From Eopsaltria australis (Eukaryota; Chordata; Aves; Passeriformes; Petroicidae): DNA of 64,000 nt. Within the stretch, counting starts at the first letter, position 1. Each line of letters begins with the position of its first letter. Below, piece after piece: positions 1-13,186 of this stretch. The notes under the pieces are model-generated. The model saw nothing but the letters and a program-made list of their open reading frames with translations. It did no database searches and was not told the DNA's origin. The stretch lies in assembly GCA_034509425.1 (NCBI GenBank), contig JAVTVJ010000518.1, positions 372,001 to 436,000 on the forward strand, read 5' to 3'. Position numbers and translations under genes: made by a program.

Positions 1-2120
1 GTTTGTATAAAGGATTGTATAGTTTAGTTAACAGTAATACACTGCACAATATGATAAAGTGAGATTCAACTTACAAATTATCAAAATAAGCCACTATTAA
101 TTATAAATTGAAGTAACTATGCAACAAATCTTTTATGTAGACCTTGGTTGCCCAAACATAAGGTTTTAAAATAGTTTATTTTCCTCACAAATTTCTGAAA
201 GGCAGGGTTGATATGGTTTGGGGTTTTGTTTGCTTTTTTTGTGAAAGATTTCTCTAGTCATGTCAGGAAAAGCAAAGAAAATCTTATTTTTAGACAAGTT
301 TATCCTAATATATGTACAACAGGAAAAAAAATAATTAGGAACATGGAAACTAAAGTACATAAAAGTATTCGATTTGATTTATTACTTTACTAAGGATTTT
401 AATTTTAATGAGAAAAGTAGTACTACTGAAATTAATATCCTAGAATATGCATTTCTCAAGTGATTAAGGAAGAACTGCATGTTTGAACCTTGTATTCATG
501 GAGAAAAAATATTTGAGCAATATGACATGGGAAGAATGTTGGATTTATGGTACCAGATTTTTTTGATTTCCAGTGAAATTTTCTCACAGTATTTCAGAGC
601 AGTGAAATTTATTATAAATGAAAAGATCTTCCCATCTATATTCCCTCTGGCCACCTGACCCTCCCTGCACCCTAATTTCCACAAAAAGAGGAAAATTATT
701 ATTTTATTTTTGAGAAAAAGATTAAGGATTAGGCTTTCTGCTTTCTGGGGTAATAATTTCACTGTTGATACAATTTCAAGGTCTTTCTGTGCTAGAAGAG
801 TCAGGTACATTTTAAGTTGTATTAAAAGTGTAAAGATCATTTTACTTTCCTGCATTTCTTTGCTTCACTCTGAATTGTTAGGCTGCAGTGTTTTTAAAAT
901 TAATTGGAGGTCACTAGTGACTGAAATTTATTGTTAATTGAGGACCTGTTAGAATGAATTTAATTGCCACAGGACACTTCCCAAGAGCAATTAAGCTCAT
1001 CCCCTAAACAGTCATTATATTTTGTGCTAGTTTCTAGTCTCACTGGCAGTGTCATCAGAGGTCAGAAATTGAAATGGTATGAGTAGAATCTAAGTTACAC
1101 TTGTGGTTATTTATGCATAAAAATTGTGTGCCAGATTTTATTTTTTTACTATACATTCATTAGATCTGCATTTGGGGCTCCATTTGTACTCTGTGTGGTC
1201 CACATTACCTCCCCTTGTAGTTCCTGCCAGATAGAAAGTCCCATATTTTAGAGTTGTTGTAAGATAAAAAATAGGAAGGAATGTTGAGAGTGTATATATA
1301 TATTTTGAAGAAGAACAGCTGTTGGTAAATGACATCTCTCCCTCTTTAAAATGCTTGTTTAGTTGAGACACACGGATACTTTCAAAGCCTTTAGAGCCTG
1401 TAAAAAGAGCTTGTGCATAGTTCATCTGCCAGACCCATTGTTCAGGTTTGATGCCAAAGCAAGATCACAAGAAACCACACCTTGTACATGGGTAATCTGT
1501 AAAAATATTTTGTTGAACATATCTCTGCGCCGGAACATCAGCTGGTGCTTTCCACTACAGAGTGACTTTTACATTCTGTCATCCTTCTCTGTATTTGAGC
1601 AGGCACTAGAGGCTCTTGAAATAAAGGATGGTAGAGATGGAGATGGAAAGGCAAGGCTTGAAGTTTGCAGCTTAGATGGAGAATGGTCCCAGAAGCAGTA
1701 TCTCTGTCAGCTCCTAATTATGTACAAGCAAATATCTCCAGGCATCTGGAAATGGCAGTCAGTCTTTACTGCCCATTTCCATATTGAGAAGTTCAACCAA
1801 AAGTTCACTCATTTTGTAGAAAGGTGGTACTGGAAATGCCCTTTTTAATTGCTTTTTACTCAAGTAAGGTAAAAGGAACATCTGCTTGTAATATCTTTGT
1901 CTCTGAGACTATAGTGACAAAGCATGTTATAATCGCAAGAATAAATGTCAACACCATAAAAAAAGGTATCTAAAAAAGGAAATTACAATATTTTAAATAT
2001 TGCACATGTCCATGTATGCCCCCACTGTGATTGCTGAAGAAGGAACAGGTACAAAAACTTCATGGTAGAACAGTAGTCCTTGGAATACTTCTGTTAGATT
2101 TTTTTTATCTCAGTCCACCT
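1..2120. other. Unique AT-rich DNA, no recognised gene
   Basis: I recognise no repeat family, RNA gene or conserved protein here. The one notable item is a stop-free frame on the plus strand at 1363-1848, described separately because it is long for such AT-rich sequence. The other open frames are under 120 codons, overlap on both strands and resemble no family I know. Confidence 0.6.
1363..1848 (+). other. Unusually long open frame, possible exon of unknown function
   Basis: A plus-strand frame stays open for about 161 codons and ends at TAA (1846-1848). There is no ATG in the first 120 or so codons, so it cannot be a simple single-exon gene as it stands. A plausible 3' splice site lies inside it: a pyrimidine-rich stretch at about 1577-1595 followed by AG at 1601-1602. 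From there the frame encodes a hydrophilic, charged segment rich in Asp, Glu, Lys and Gly, then an aromatic-rich C-terminus. I recognise no domain. Possible 5' splice sites downstream (GTGGTA near 1824, GTAAGG near 1865) are ordinary. It could be a coding last exon, a non-coding transcript exon or chance. No function is assigned. Confidence 0.2.
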
Positions 2121-2149
2121 CTGAAAGCAGAGCTGTACTGTGAAAGAGG

Positions 2150-2255
2150 AGTGAAGTCAGAGGAACAGTTTGTCCTTCAAGTTGCCTCAGTTTCTCCATC
2201 TGTACATTTGTGAAGTGATAGTTCCTTTAAAGGCTTTGAGGTATACTACCAGCAT
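2150..2255 (+). repeat. Possible MIR-like (CORE-SINE) relic, 3' half
   Basis: The stretch at about 2183-2203 closely resembles the conserved line in MIR-type SINEs that reads as a 'cctcagttt...ccatctgta' motif. It is followed at the expected spacing by a degraded 'aaaggctttgaggta'-like segment at about 2228-2244. MIR-family SINEs are ancient and shared across amniotes, so a decayed copy in a bird is plausible. A second stretch at about 2565-2640 has weak similarity to the tRNA-derived 5' part of the same family but is too degraded to call. This rests on remembered consensus patterns, not on an alignment. Confidence 0.4.
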
Positions 2256-2259
2256 GCAG

Positions 2260-5200
2260 GACAAAAAGCACGATTCTTACTGTTTCTGTAGCACGTTAGC
2301 ATTACTAAGGAGGTTGTGCCTTGTTTTGAAGGCATCAATATGCAATAGTAAAATATTTAACAAAAGTATATATAAAAGTAAATTAGAAGAATCTATTCAA
2401 TATCTATTCAATTGCTAAATTAGAAGAAACAATATGACATTTCAAAGTAACAATAGTACCTCATGCCACCTCAACTTGTATTACTAAACTTTGAAACACT
2501 TGGACACTTTAAAATATCAAGTCTGGCTGTAGCAGCATGAAGAGTCCTGATTCCACAAAGAGTTAGACTGGGAACACGGGAGTTCTCTGTCCTCTTGGCT
2601 CAGCAGCTTTGCTGTTACAGGCATAAAATGAGAGAGAGGCAAACTGCAAATTTATTCATGGATACTTGCTGTGACTGCTTTGTCTTTGTAGGAGTCCTTT
2701 GTATCTCTAACTAAAGTATCAACTTAATTTTGAAGAAAATTTCACTGGGTTCCCAATGCCACTGTCTGTAATATAGACACTAACTTAGAAATATCTCAAA
2801 CTTTAATAATATAGTTGCAGTATGACAATAAAGTTTTGGTTAAGATGTTTTCATACTTCCTCATCTCTCCAAAAAATCAAAGAGAATAACATTTAGAGCA
2901 ATTGTCAATCTTATTCTTTTTTTACTTTTTTTTTACTTTTTCATTCCATTGTTTGAAGCATGATTTTGAGAAACAGAGAGTCTCCAAAGGTCAAGAGATG
3001 AATTGGTGTTTGATGAAATTTAAAAGAACTGAAAGTCTTTACAGACTTCATGTGAAGTAACTGCAAATTAACGATCATTAGTGGACAATGAAATGTTCCT
3101 TTAACCTATTGAAGGAAAAGCCCTAAGTTCTGAACTAAAGATTAGCATGAAAAAGCAGTTTCTAAAGCATAGATGACAATTAGAAATGTTAGAAATGTTG
3201 TGTCAGTCTGTGAGTTATACGTAAGGAAAATGGAAATACAATCAATAGAAATACAACCAAAATACAAAAGCCATCACAATAGAAATACAAAAAGAAGAAG
3301 ACAGATACCTATTCTGTTATTAATTGGTTACTGATGAGAATCTTCTCTATTCTCAAGGCAACATTGTAAGAAACAGTAGAATTTTTTTTTGTTGGTTTGT
3401 TTGTTTGTTTTTGTTTTTTCCCAGGCAGATATTGCATAGCTTATACGGATGAAAGAGTAAAGATCTCTTTGGAAAGCAGTTGATTAGAAGAATTCTCTGA
3501 ACATATAGCAATATCTATTCAATTGCAGATGCTTGAGGCAAATAAAACTCTAAATTATATAATTTCATATCCTTTGATTTGAAAGAAAAATATGAGTCAG
3601 TGGCTATAGCATCATTTCTGAGAAGTCATCAGCCTTAAGGAAAGAGTTAACTTGTTAGTGTTTATTTTTACAGCTTCATGTCCTTCAGGAACTGCTTTTA
3701 GTGCTTTTTATTTTCATAACCACTATAACATTTTGCCAACCATTATTACAAACTGACATAAAAATGATACAACTCTTCCCAAATACAGGAAATGTACAGC
3801 TCTTGTTTCAGTAGGATGTCAATTCTTTCACTTAATGAGTTGGAAATAAAGGAAAGAAAGCTGACTTCTCCTCCTCCAAAATTCTTGATGGAGTGCTGTG
3901 TAAAATAAAGAAGCCCATGCTAAAACTAGGACTGCTTCTAATCTTAAAATTAAAAAAAAAAAAGATAAATCAGTTTTTCATACTGAAATAACTTTATATG
4001 CAGAACAGTTTTAACTTCAGTCTCATCCCCAGTAAAACGTGAACAAATAGGGAAAAAGTAGATGTTTTTCAAGATCTTAGATCTGTGTTATTTCTCTTAT
4101 GTTGCAAGTTCATCAGCATCATTGTCCATCTGTTAGCCTGATGGAAGATAAATGCTGTCATAAATATATAGATAAAAATGAATTGTTTGAAATATAAAAA
4201 TCTTCATAAATAAACACAGGTCTTGTGCTAGCAAAATTTGCCTGTCTATTAATAAAATAATTCTGGAGTGTTCCACATTTTTAAGTGTAGAGAAAAAGCA
4301 ACAATTGAAATCAATTTCTTGGTAGAATAATTCTCTCTCCACTAACTATTGAGGGAGTCTCTGCAGCTGACTTAGCTCCTAAGTTCTGAATGTCTGAAAT
4401 AGACATAATTTTCCCTTACATTTAAATCTCTTTAGCCTGAAAGACTATGATATTGCTAGATTTTTTAAACTCACCAAACTCTTAACCACTCATAGATAAA
4501 GACATAAGTGAATCCAGTCCTAGAATTTCCTTCTTTTAATATACATGTCTCAGTGTTTCTAGAAATATCTTTTACAATCTTCATTTTTATTACATTTTAT
4601 CAATTCTTCTTTTTCCTACATAAGTTTTAGTTTAAAACATGTCTTTTCGCAAAGAAATTCACATTTTTCATGTTAGATGAAGGACATGACTGACTAGCCT
4701 CCAGAGGTATTACTATTATTACACCAGATTAAATGTCAGCTCTCTCCTTGCAAGTAAATATATTGTATTAGACATGTTAAAAGAACTTTAAAGGAAAATT
4801 GCTTATCTGCCACCTAACAACTCCAAAACTTTTCCCTCTGGAAGGTACAGTCTCCCATGGGTATGAAACAGAATCTGAATTATTCAAAAACTTCAAAATG
4901 GTCTGGGTATGCACATTCTGTTAATGTTTAACTTAAGATAGCTCTGAAGTGTTCTTTTTGTAAGGCCTACAGTGACAAAACAAAAAGAGCATTACCCAAG
5001 ACTGAGACAAGATTAGAAGGGGAGTTATATGTGTAGAAATGTAGGACAGATATTATTTAGTGATATGATATTTGGGGTAGAATTAGAAATTCCTTCCTCA
5101 AAAGCAAAGGCAGAGAAAAGCTAAAAACCAAAAGCTATCACCTGGTAAATCCAAGGGTATGACTGTCACTAGTAGTTTTGGATTAGGGTTTCTGTGGTCA

Positions 5201-8200
5201 TAGTTTCAAAATACTTTTTCTCTGATGTGTGCAATGATCAGGATTAAAACAAATTTAGTGTATAAACAAACAGGGCTGCTTAAGATTTAAGTTTCTTAGA
5301 GGAAATTCCTTCTGATAATTGATAACAATCTGCTGGGCTCAAAATGTTAGCTAATCACACATCCAAAAGTGCAACAGTCTTATGCTTATAACAAATCACC
5401 ATGACTGACCACCTTGGATTTTCTGTCTAGATTATTTTATAGACATGAAGTGAGCAATATTATATTCCATGTCAAGTGAAGTGACACATTACTGATGTGA
5501 CTGACTTCAAATGGATAGTTAAGCTCCCTATGGCAGCTTTAATTTAGCACAGCAGAAAAAAATAATAAAGAAAAGAAAGTTAAGAAAGAAAATAAATTGC
5601 TTACTACCAGGTTACCAACTCACATCATCTAAATAATGGATCAGATTAGTGCCAGAAACCAAGGGCATGGTACAAAAATTTGCATTACTTGAAATTTTTT
5701 TGAACACTGGAAGTTGGAAAGAGTTTCCTTAGCAAGAACTGATTGTTCAGGTTTTTTTTTCTTTTCCTGAGACAGCAACCTTTATAATAACATCAGTTTT
5801 ACAAATTACGAGAATTTACAGTCTTATGAAACTATAAATATCCTTGACTCAAATATCTTGTTAGTTTTAAACACAGAAATATCACAGAATTCAGAATAAA
5901 TGACCATTTTATTTCCAGATGTTCTTCATTTCACCAGGATCAAGGTTTTTGAAGACCTTTCCATACCTGTTCTTCAGTACTTATTTAAATATTGGTCCAT
6001 AAAGAAGAGAACAGCTTTTTTATATATTTGTATACATTTTTTTCTAAACTATCATACAAATTATAAAAAGTGTTGACTAGTAAAAAAGCCCAAATCATCT
6101 TGAGAATGATGAGTTTATATTACCTGTAAAGTGTTATTGAAGAATACTTATTTTGCTCCAGAAGAGGAACAGAATTCAAATAACACACTGCTTGAGTAAT
6201 TATGATGAAAAGTTGTTCTGAGGACATATTCTGGAAGAGAAACAGTGGGGAGGAGAGAGACTGTGAGCAAACACACAACTTGTGTTTGTTCTGTAACAGA
6301 ATGCTTCTACTAAAAGATCAGAGAATATAGTGTATACTTGCCCCAGATGTGTACCATATTCATTAGAAGTGCTAGAAAACCTAAATAAATGATTCAAGAC
6401 TGGAAAGTCTAGCAGCTTCTAACACAACTAAGAATTGAAGACACACGAGTATGTTTTGTTTATTCTTCAAGATGTGCAGTCAAATGTGGAAAAAAAATAG
6501 AACAAAAAACATGAATTAAATTTCAGTATAATTCAAAAATTATCTTTGGAAGTTTTGGTTCAAGATGTTTGCTTCAAGTTCTTGGTTAAAGTGAAAGGGT
6601 GCAAGTCAATTCACAAGTCCAGTCAGAAATGTTCCATAGAACACCAACAATACATCTAGGAAGATGGAGGAAACACTCTCATTTTGCCTTTAATTTGTTC
6701 TATTATCTTAGTTTTTCCTTTTCTTGTTGTCTAAAGCCTGCTGAAAGAAAGTATTTTTGTCAAGTTATTATTTTTCACTTAAAATGTCTCCCAAATATCT
6801 TTCTCCTCTTTCTTCTCATGATGTGCTTATTTCTCAAAGATTAACAAGAATTTAGGAAGAAAAAATAGTCAAGGAATTTATTTGCAACTTGCCACCAATC
6901 TGCAAAGAAATTTTTCTCTGTAGTTTAAGGGTGCTTCATAATTCATTTAACAACTCATAATACAGGTGAAAATGAAACAAAACACAACAAGGACAGAAAT
7001 TTTATTGAGAAAAAATTTCAAAAGGTGTTAGTTGTATAACAATTAATTTGTATAGCTGGATATCAGGAAGGATAATCCCAAACTCTTATCAATGCAATAA
7101 TCAATTTGCATTTCTATGTGAAAAATCATACAGCATATTTGTAGTCCTATATTTTCCGGATTCTTATCTCCGATCACATTCATAAGACAATGATGGAAAA
7201 AGTTTTAAAAACAAGAAAATTTTCAAGCTGGTTTTGAGGGAAATGTGAGGTACTCAACACTTACCACACAGGGTTCTTCACTCAGGAAAAAATGTTGCCT
7301 GCAGTGCTACAGATGTTTTTAGAATAAACACTCAATGACAGGCAAGAATAGAAACATTTGCCAAAGGTCCCAGCTGTTTTCTCAATTCCAGTAAATTGTA
7401 TGGTTTTCTTCTGAATCTACAGATTTGTTTTTGCAAAAGTATTATTCTGCTATTAAGAAATGCAAAGCAATCCTGATGGTGCCATCCCACTCCCAGCAGG
7501 TGAGGCCCATACCATCCATCTGTTAATCTGTATGGGCAGAAATCCATCCGTTATGTAATTGTATATAAATATGACAGAAATTAATGTGGTTTCAGACTGG
7601 GTTTAAGAATTTTTTAATAATGGGAAGAGAAACCAAGAAAGGGAAAAAATCTTGCTGAAGTTCAAAGCTGAATGTTAAATCTTGCTTTAGCTGAATTTAG
7701 CAGCATCTTATGTAAGGATAGTAATACTTAGCTTGCTGCTGAGGGCATAATAGTTAAGGTAAAATATTTGTCAAGTTCATTTTAAGCAATTGGCAACACT
7801 AGGAGAATAGCTTGTTTAATTCTGTTTTATTGTAAATAAGTGGACATATAATTATATTATAGATGCATATATAATGTATGTATATGTGTAAAATATATTT
7901 ATATAACTGTAAGCAACCTTAAATAAAATATAGTTCTAATTATTTATAATGTAATTGGATCTAAAAATAAGAATAAAAATCTGTGGTAGCTTTTTCCTCC
8001 AGTAGAGAAATGAATTAGAATTTAATTTGTTCATTTTATAGGATATACTGTCAGTAAATAACTTTGTCTTAAAATAGTTTTCTATTAAATAAACTCAATA
8101 ATACAGACGATGACTGGAAATAAATTAGACAGCAATAAAGCAGATTTTTTAATGTACTCTTCTTAATATTAGCAGTAGCAATATATTTTACTTTATACTC

Positions 8201-9370
8201 CCAATATATTTTGTACAGTGTGGTTACAAACAGTGCATCAGGATGACTGTAAATAAGGCAAGGGAGAATGCAAGACTATATTGAGATTCTGAAGGAAATT
8301 GGAGTTGTTATGGTGAAATCCACAGTATAAAGATTATGATGACTAAATAGTCATATTATACGTTTCTTCTTTATTAGGGAGAACAGTGAATATGTAGCAG
8401 CAAAAAAATTTCTTTACTTGGTTTTTGTTTGTCATGAAATGCATGTGTGTGGTACATACATGGACTTCCTTGGAATGTCCAGAATAATTACTGAATTACA
8501 CAGTGTTTTTTGTGGAGTGCAGGAACGACTGATTTGAGAAAACATGTGTTTAAAGGAGGCATTTCATAGCATTCCTTTAAGACTGTTTCAGAAGAATTTA
8601 ATGTATCATTATATTTAGCCTTATTATAAAACAATATTTGGAACATGGAAACTGATGGATATTATTCAAGACCTTGGTAGTTTCAGAAATGCTCAAAAAT
8701 TAATTTGTGCTAGATGTAAAAACCAGACAAGAAAATACAATTTTGAAATTATTGCCTATGATTTCAGCTTCCAATACCAACAGACAGTTTTTACATTCCT
8801 AGTCAAAGCAACACAATCTTTTTCTAGAGAGTTCTTTTAATAGAATAAACCCGAGTGTTTGTTTTGCTTGGGGTTTTGGTCTTTTTTTATATAGAGCGGT
8901 TGTGACATTTCAACTGAGTTTGAAAATTCTGCCAAGGAATTTTCTCCATTTGACTTTCTGGGTCAACTACCACAATAACTACCAACATTTATGAAAAAGT
9001 AGATCTGTTTGCTTTTTCTTCCTGTATTATAAATTCAACCTGATGCTATCAGAGTGAGTTGGGCACTTGTAGTTGGCTGAATTCTTCTGAAAACTTCCAA
9101 TGACTGTGGATGCCTCTGCACAGATTCTTGCCATTTTTCCAAATAAGACCATCTACATAGGTGGCATACTGGGAGCCCAAAGAGAGAAGCCAACAAATTT
9201 TTAGATATTATGGGAATTTGATGGAAATTAATATGGAGGTCACAGTCACTCTCTAGAGCATGACAAATAAAGAGTATGAATAACTTTTGTTTTCATGGAA
9301 TGTCATATAACATAGTCCTCTTTGAGTATTTTCCATTTCTGAAATTATTTTTTGAAAAGCTTTTGGGTAT
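2260..9370. other. Unique AT-rich DNA, no recognised gene
   Basis: I see only low-complexity tracts here: T-rich and GTTT runs at 3382-3419, a loosely repeated 'agaaatacaa' motif at about 3230-3290, a 9-bp tandem pair at 3182-3199 and an AT/TA-rich stretch at about 7845-7915. Open frames on both strands are short (at most about 80 codons) and match no family I recognise. No tRNA, LTR or CR1 sequence was noticed. Confidence 0.6.
3382..3419. repeat. T-rich / (GTTT)n low-complexity tract
   Basis: A run of T is followed by several GTTT units and more T. It could be the remnant tail of a retrocopy on the minus strand or simple slippage; no retroposed body is visible next to it. Confidence 0.7.
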
Positions 9371-9376
9371 TTTTGA

Positions 9377-9401
9377 TTTGGTTTGGTTTGGTTTGGTTTG
9401 G
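9377..9401 (+). repeat. (TTTGG)5 microsatellite
   Basis: Five perfect tandem copies of TTTGG are followed directly by a T run. The minus-strand open frame across it reads a monotonous Pro-Asn-Gln-Thr-Lys repeat and is a product of the microsatellite, not a gene. Confidence 0.95.
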
Positions 9402-12400
9402 TTTTTTGTGGAAGAATGATGTCAGTAAAAGCAGTAAACAAGAAGTTGACATGCAATGAAAACTGGGTTGCTCTTGCCCGTTTGAAGGGGCGTAGTCATA
9501 GATAAGATCTGCTTGCAAGTATTAAAATGTCTTGTAATCCTAACAATAATGCAAGTATGAACTATTTAAAAAGGATACATTATTTAAAATATAAAATATT
9601 TGAATACTAGTGTCTGAATTATTCATATGATTGCAGTTTTTCAGTACTTTGATTGAAGGGTACTGAAAATAATGAAAAATCTCCATTCATAAATGAATAC
9701 CATTAGTTTAACTCAGCACATAGGCAAGCCAAGCTAAAGTTTGTGTAAAGAAGTTTCTAATAGTCAATAAAAAGCTGATGAAACCAATTTAATATTATTA
9801 TATTATGTGAGAGCAACCAAATGCAATTATAGCTTCAATCCCCATTAACTGCTGATGAGGTTGTTAAACTATACATGTTTAGCTGGTTTACACAGCAGTC
9901 GTTTTTGTATTCTTTGCTTTCACAGACTGATTTTCAGTAGCTGCAAATATGTGGTTCTCCAAAATAAAAAATGAATTTACTGATTTGTCAGTTGTTTCTA
10001 AATACAACTGATGAATCATTGTACTCCAAAACACCTTGGCCAAAATATGGGAAAATACAAGAGATTTAAGATAATCATTAATCATCAATAATCATGTTCA
10101 TGAATGTGACTGCAGCTCAGTGACTTAATTTCTAGACATATTTAGTTTTAAAAAGGGCTATAGAGGAAAAAGGAAAGAAAAAAAATCTAAGGAAACAGAA
10201 TGCATGAAATTCCGGGAGTAAAAGATGAAAGAAAACCTAAAAAAAGCATTGTTGGTGGACTGGGTGACAATAGGAGTTCAAACAAGTGCTGCTGTTAATA
10301 TGTTTGATCAGAAATTGCATTCTTTCAGAAAATTCAGATTTCTACAAAAGAATTACACTGTTTCTTTGACCTAAATATGTTTCGCTCTTTTCCTTTCCAT
10401 TGTCTGCAGCAAAGTGTGAACATGAACTTGGATGTGACTACCACATCCCTTGTATGCTTTGATCACGGAAAAGGTATTGTTTGACAAAAAGACTTGATGT
10501 TGAAAGATTTGTCCCAGGCTTTCTACAGTAAGATGAGCTCTATTCTCCTCTGTCAAGCAAAAAACAGAGGGAGTTTTGTCTAAGACCACATAAGCATAAA
10601 AATGGTAGATGTCTTTACTTTCAGCAGCTTCAAATGATCAGCCTGAAAAAGCATTCATCAACAAACACACAATAGCAACTTCTAGATATCAAAATGAGAT
10701 GGTCAGAATGATCACTGTTCCCTGTGCTTCATCAAGTAGTGGCTCTATCTCCTCCTCTGGTTGTGTAGTCTGGCCTTTCTCAGCGCAGTGATACTTATCT
10801 CACTACTTTCAACGATGAAAAATAAACCTTTTGATTCTAACAAATATTTTAGAACCACTGACCAAGAGATACCACATAAATAAAATGTAAAAAAGTAATA
10901 AATAAGGAGGTAATTTTAATGAAATTATTAACACCCTGAACTGAAATTTAGGTACTGCAATTTCTGTTTGGTTTGTTTGAAAGATTTAAAGAAAAATATT
11001 AATTTCCCATTGTACAAAATACTTCTAAAAATAGGGGATCAACATATTAAAATATTTATATAGACAAAAACACACTTTCAAAATATCACAAAGAACAGAG
11101 GAAAATAGTTCACAGGCAATATCCCTACAAGTCACAAATTGCTGTATCAGGGAGATGGAATATTTATATAACTAGCTTTTTTGGGTGACCTGAAAATGTT
11201 GACTTTTTCAGTCACAGAGAATGTGATTAGGGATTCAGATCAGCTGTTGGTCCGATGCAACTGCAGAAAGGAAATCGAAGTAGGCATCATTCCACTCCGT
11301 GTGCAATTAAAACAAATATGTAAAAAAATCTTCCATGTAAGAATCTATAATGGTCTACACAAAAAAAATATCTGAGTGAAAATTAAATAACAGCAGGAAA
11401 TTAAAACCATTAGCAAGCCAAATTCAACATCCTACTCAATACACACTTAATGGTATATGCTGTGCAATTTATAAATAACATTATTTTTTCCAATACCCAC
11501 ATCTTATACTTTTGAATCTATAGACTCCATTATGTGAATTATACACAGTTGCAGTTAAGTGCTTTGGAAGAATATAAATTCACTATATACATAAACAGTA
11601 GACTTGAATCTATAATCTACTTGGAGCTGTCTTCTCCTTTCCCCTTCTGAACTTGCTTTCACTGTGTGAATCCATTATATTTCTTAGTGAGTTTTAAAGA
11701 ATTTTCTCAGAGAAGGAAATCAGAGGAGAATTTATAACTAATAAAATGATGGTGTTCCTATCAATTTCAAAACTGCAACTAATGTAGATACATCAGGAAA
11801 ATTATTCAATGTGCAACCCTTAGTCAGAATGGCAGTTCTGCTAGTTGAATCTTGAAGTTGAATCCAACACTTAGCAATGCACAGGAAGAATTCACTGCCT
11901 CCAAGAGGATAGATTAAAAGATCCATGGAGCAATGCCTAGAGCAGCCTCCAGGCCAGGACATTAACGCTCCTGCATGAATTAGCAGCTGGCATCCTTGAG
12001 TGTGGCTGTAGGGACACTTGGATTGCAGATTCCTGGGATGGTCTGTCCTGGACTTATAGCAGTCTCCAAAGATGCTATAAGCTGAAAGTCTTTAAAGTTT
12101 TCTGACAGTGTTCTGATGTTGCTTGATGTAGCAGTGGGTGGAATTTGTAGTCAGATATAGCTCAGGATGTACATCAGCAGTTTGCAAAGCATCTTACCTA
12201 TTAATGAATCCAGAACCTGAGGGAATCAGGGGTTTCAGAGTGCATCTAGAAATGCTTTAGCAACTGTATAAGGGACAGAATTCAACAAACTGTAGAATTC
12301 ACCAGATCTTTATATCCACTGAACTGGGACAAGGGGACGCTCTCTCTGAGCCCTTTACATCAAATCATCAGGGTAAAGTAGAAGTATTGTGCTGCAAACA

Positions 12401-13111
12401 GTGTGAAATAACTTTCTAACTCCTTTTCCGTGTTCTAAAATCCCATGCAAGATCAAAAGCATTAAGGAGTCAAGCACAGCAGGGGAAGAGACAGTAGAGG
12501 CATAGCTTTACATACTTTGAGCAACATGAGCTATTTGAGAATATAGAATCTGCCTTTATTTAAATGTAAAAGAGGAGTCAATTGGTAATCAACTGCATTA
12601 ATGCAAAAATAGGATAATTTAATCTAAAGAGAGTTATCCAATACTTAATTAATCACTTCCATTCTAATTGTTAGCTTCAGTGCTGAGGCACTGAGAATAC
12701 AACTTCAGAAAAACCTAGCATGAACTAACGTGGCTACCAATAAAATGTATACAGTTCTTAGTTCTACAGACGGAATATTTCACCCCTGGTGAGGCTAAAG
12801 CACTTCTCTAAGTACATTACTGAAAACAAAATCTTTACAGCATAGCTGCATCACTGTCAGAACTTCATTTAGTATCAGTAACCATTTTGAGCCCCAGATT
12901 AAAGAAATATTATATAATACTCCAAAAGTCCTGACTGGAACTCATTATTTAAAAATCTGCAGAGAACTTTCCTGAATAAAGGATGGCATTTTTATTTAAA
13001 AACAGTAGGTGATAGCAAGGATATATGTACACATCTTAATCTCAATTACTTAAATTATTGTTCACATTGAAAGCCCAGAGAGACAAAAAAGATGGCTACA
13101 GGTAAGAGATC
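9402..13111. other. Unique AT-rich DNA, no recognised gene
   Basis: I recognise no gene, repeat family or RNA here. Around 11.94-12.4 kb the base composition is somewhat less AT-rich, but I see no CR1, LTR or SINE hallmark there and no long open frame. Open frames in the interval are at most about 75 codons. Confidence 0.6.
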
Positions 13112-13186
13112 ACAGTTACAGCAGTAGAAATGAATTGCTAACAGTTACAGCAGTAGAAATGAATTGCTAACAGAAATGAATTGCTA
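13112..13186 (+). repeat. 29-bp tandem duplication with a partial third copy
   Basis: A 29-bp unit beginning acagttacagcag is present twice in perfect tandem (13112-13140 and 13141-13169). A third copy (13170-13186) follows with an internal 12-bp deletion, and the first bases of a fourth come next. The identity between copies points to a fairly recent slippage or unequal-exchange event. Confidence 0.95.

Noticed and set aside
910..921. Perfect 12-bp palindrome gtcactagtgac
   Set aside because: About 16 perfect 12-bp palindromes are expected by chance in 64 kb, and nothing around it suggests a regulatory site.
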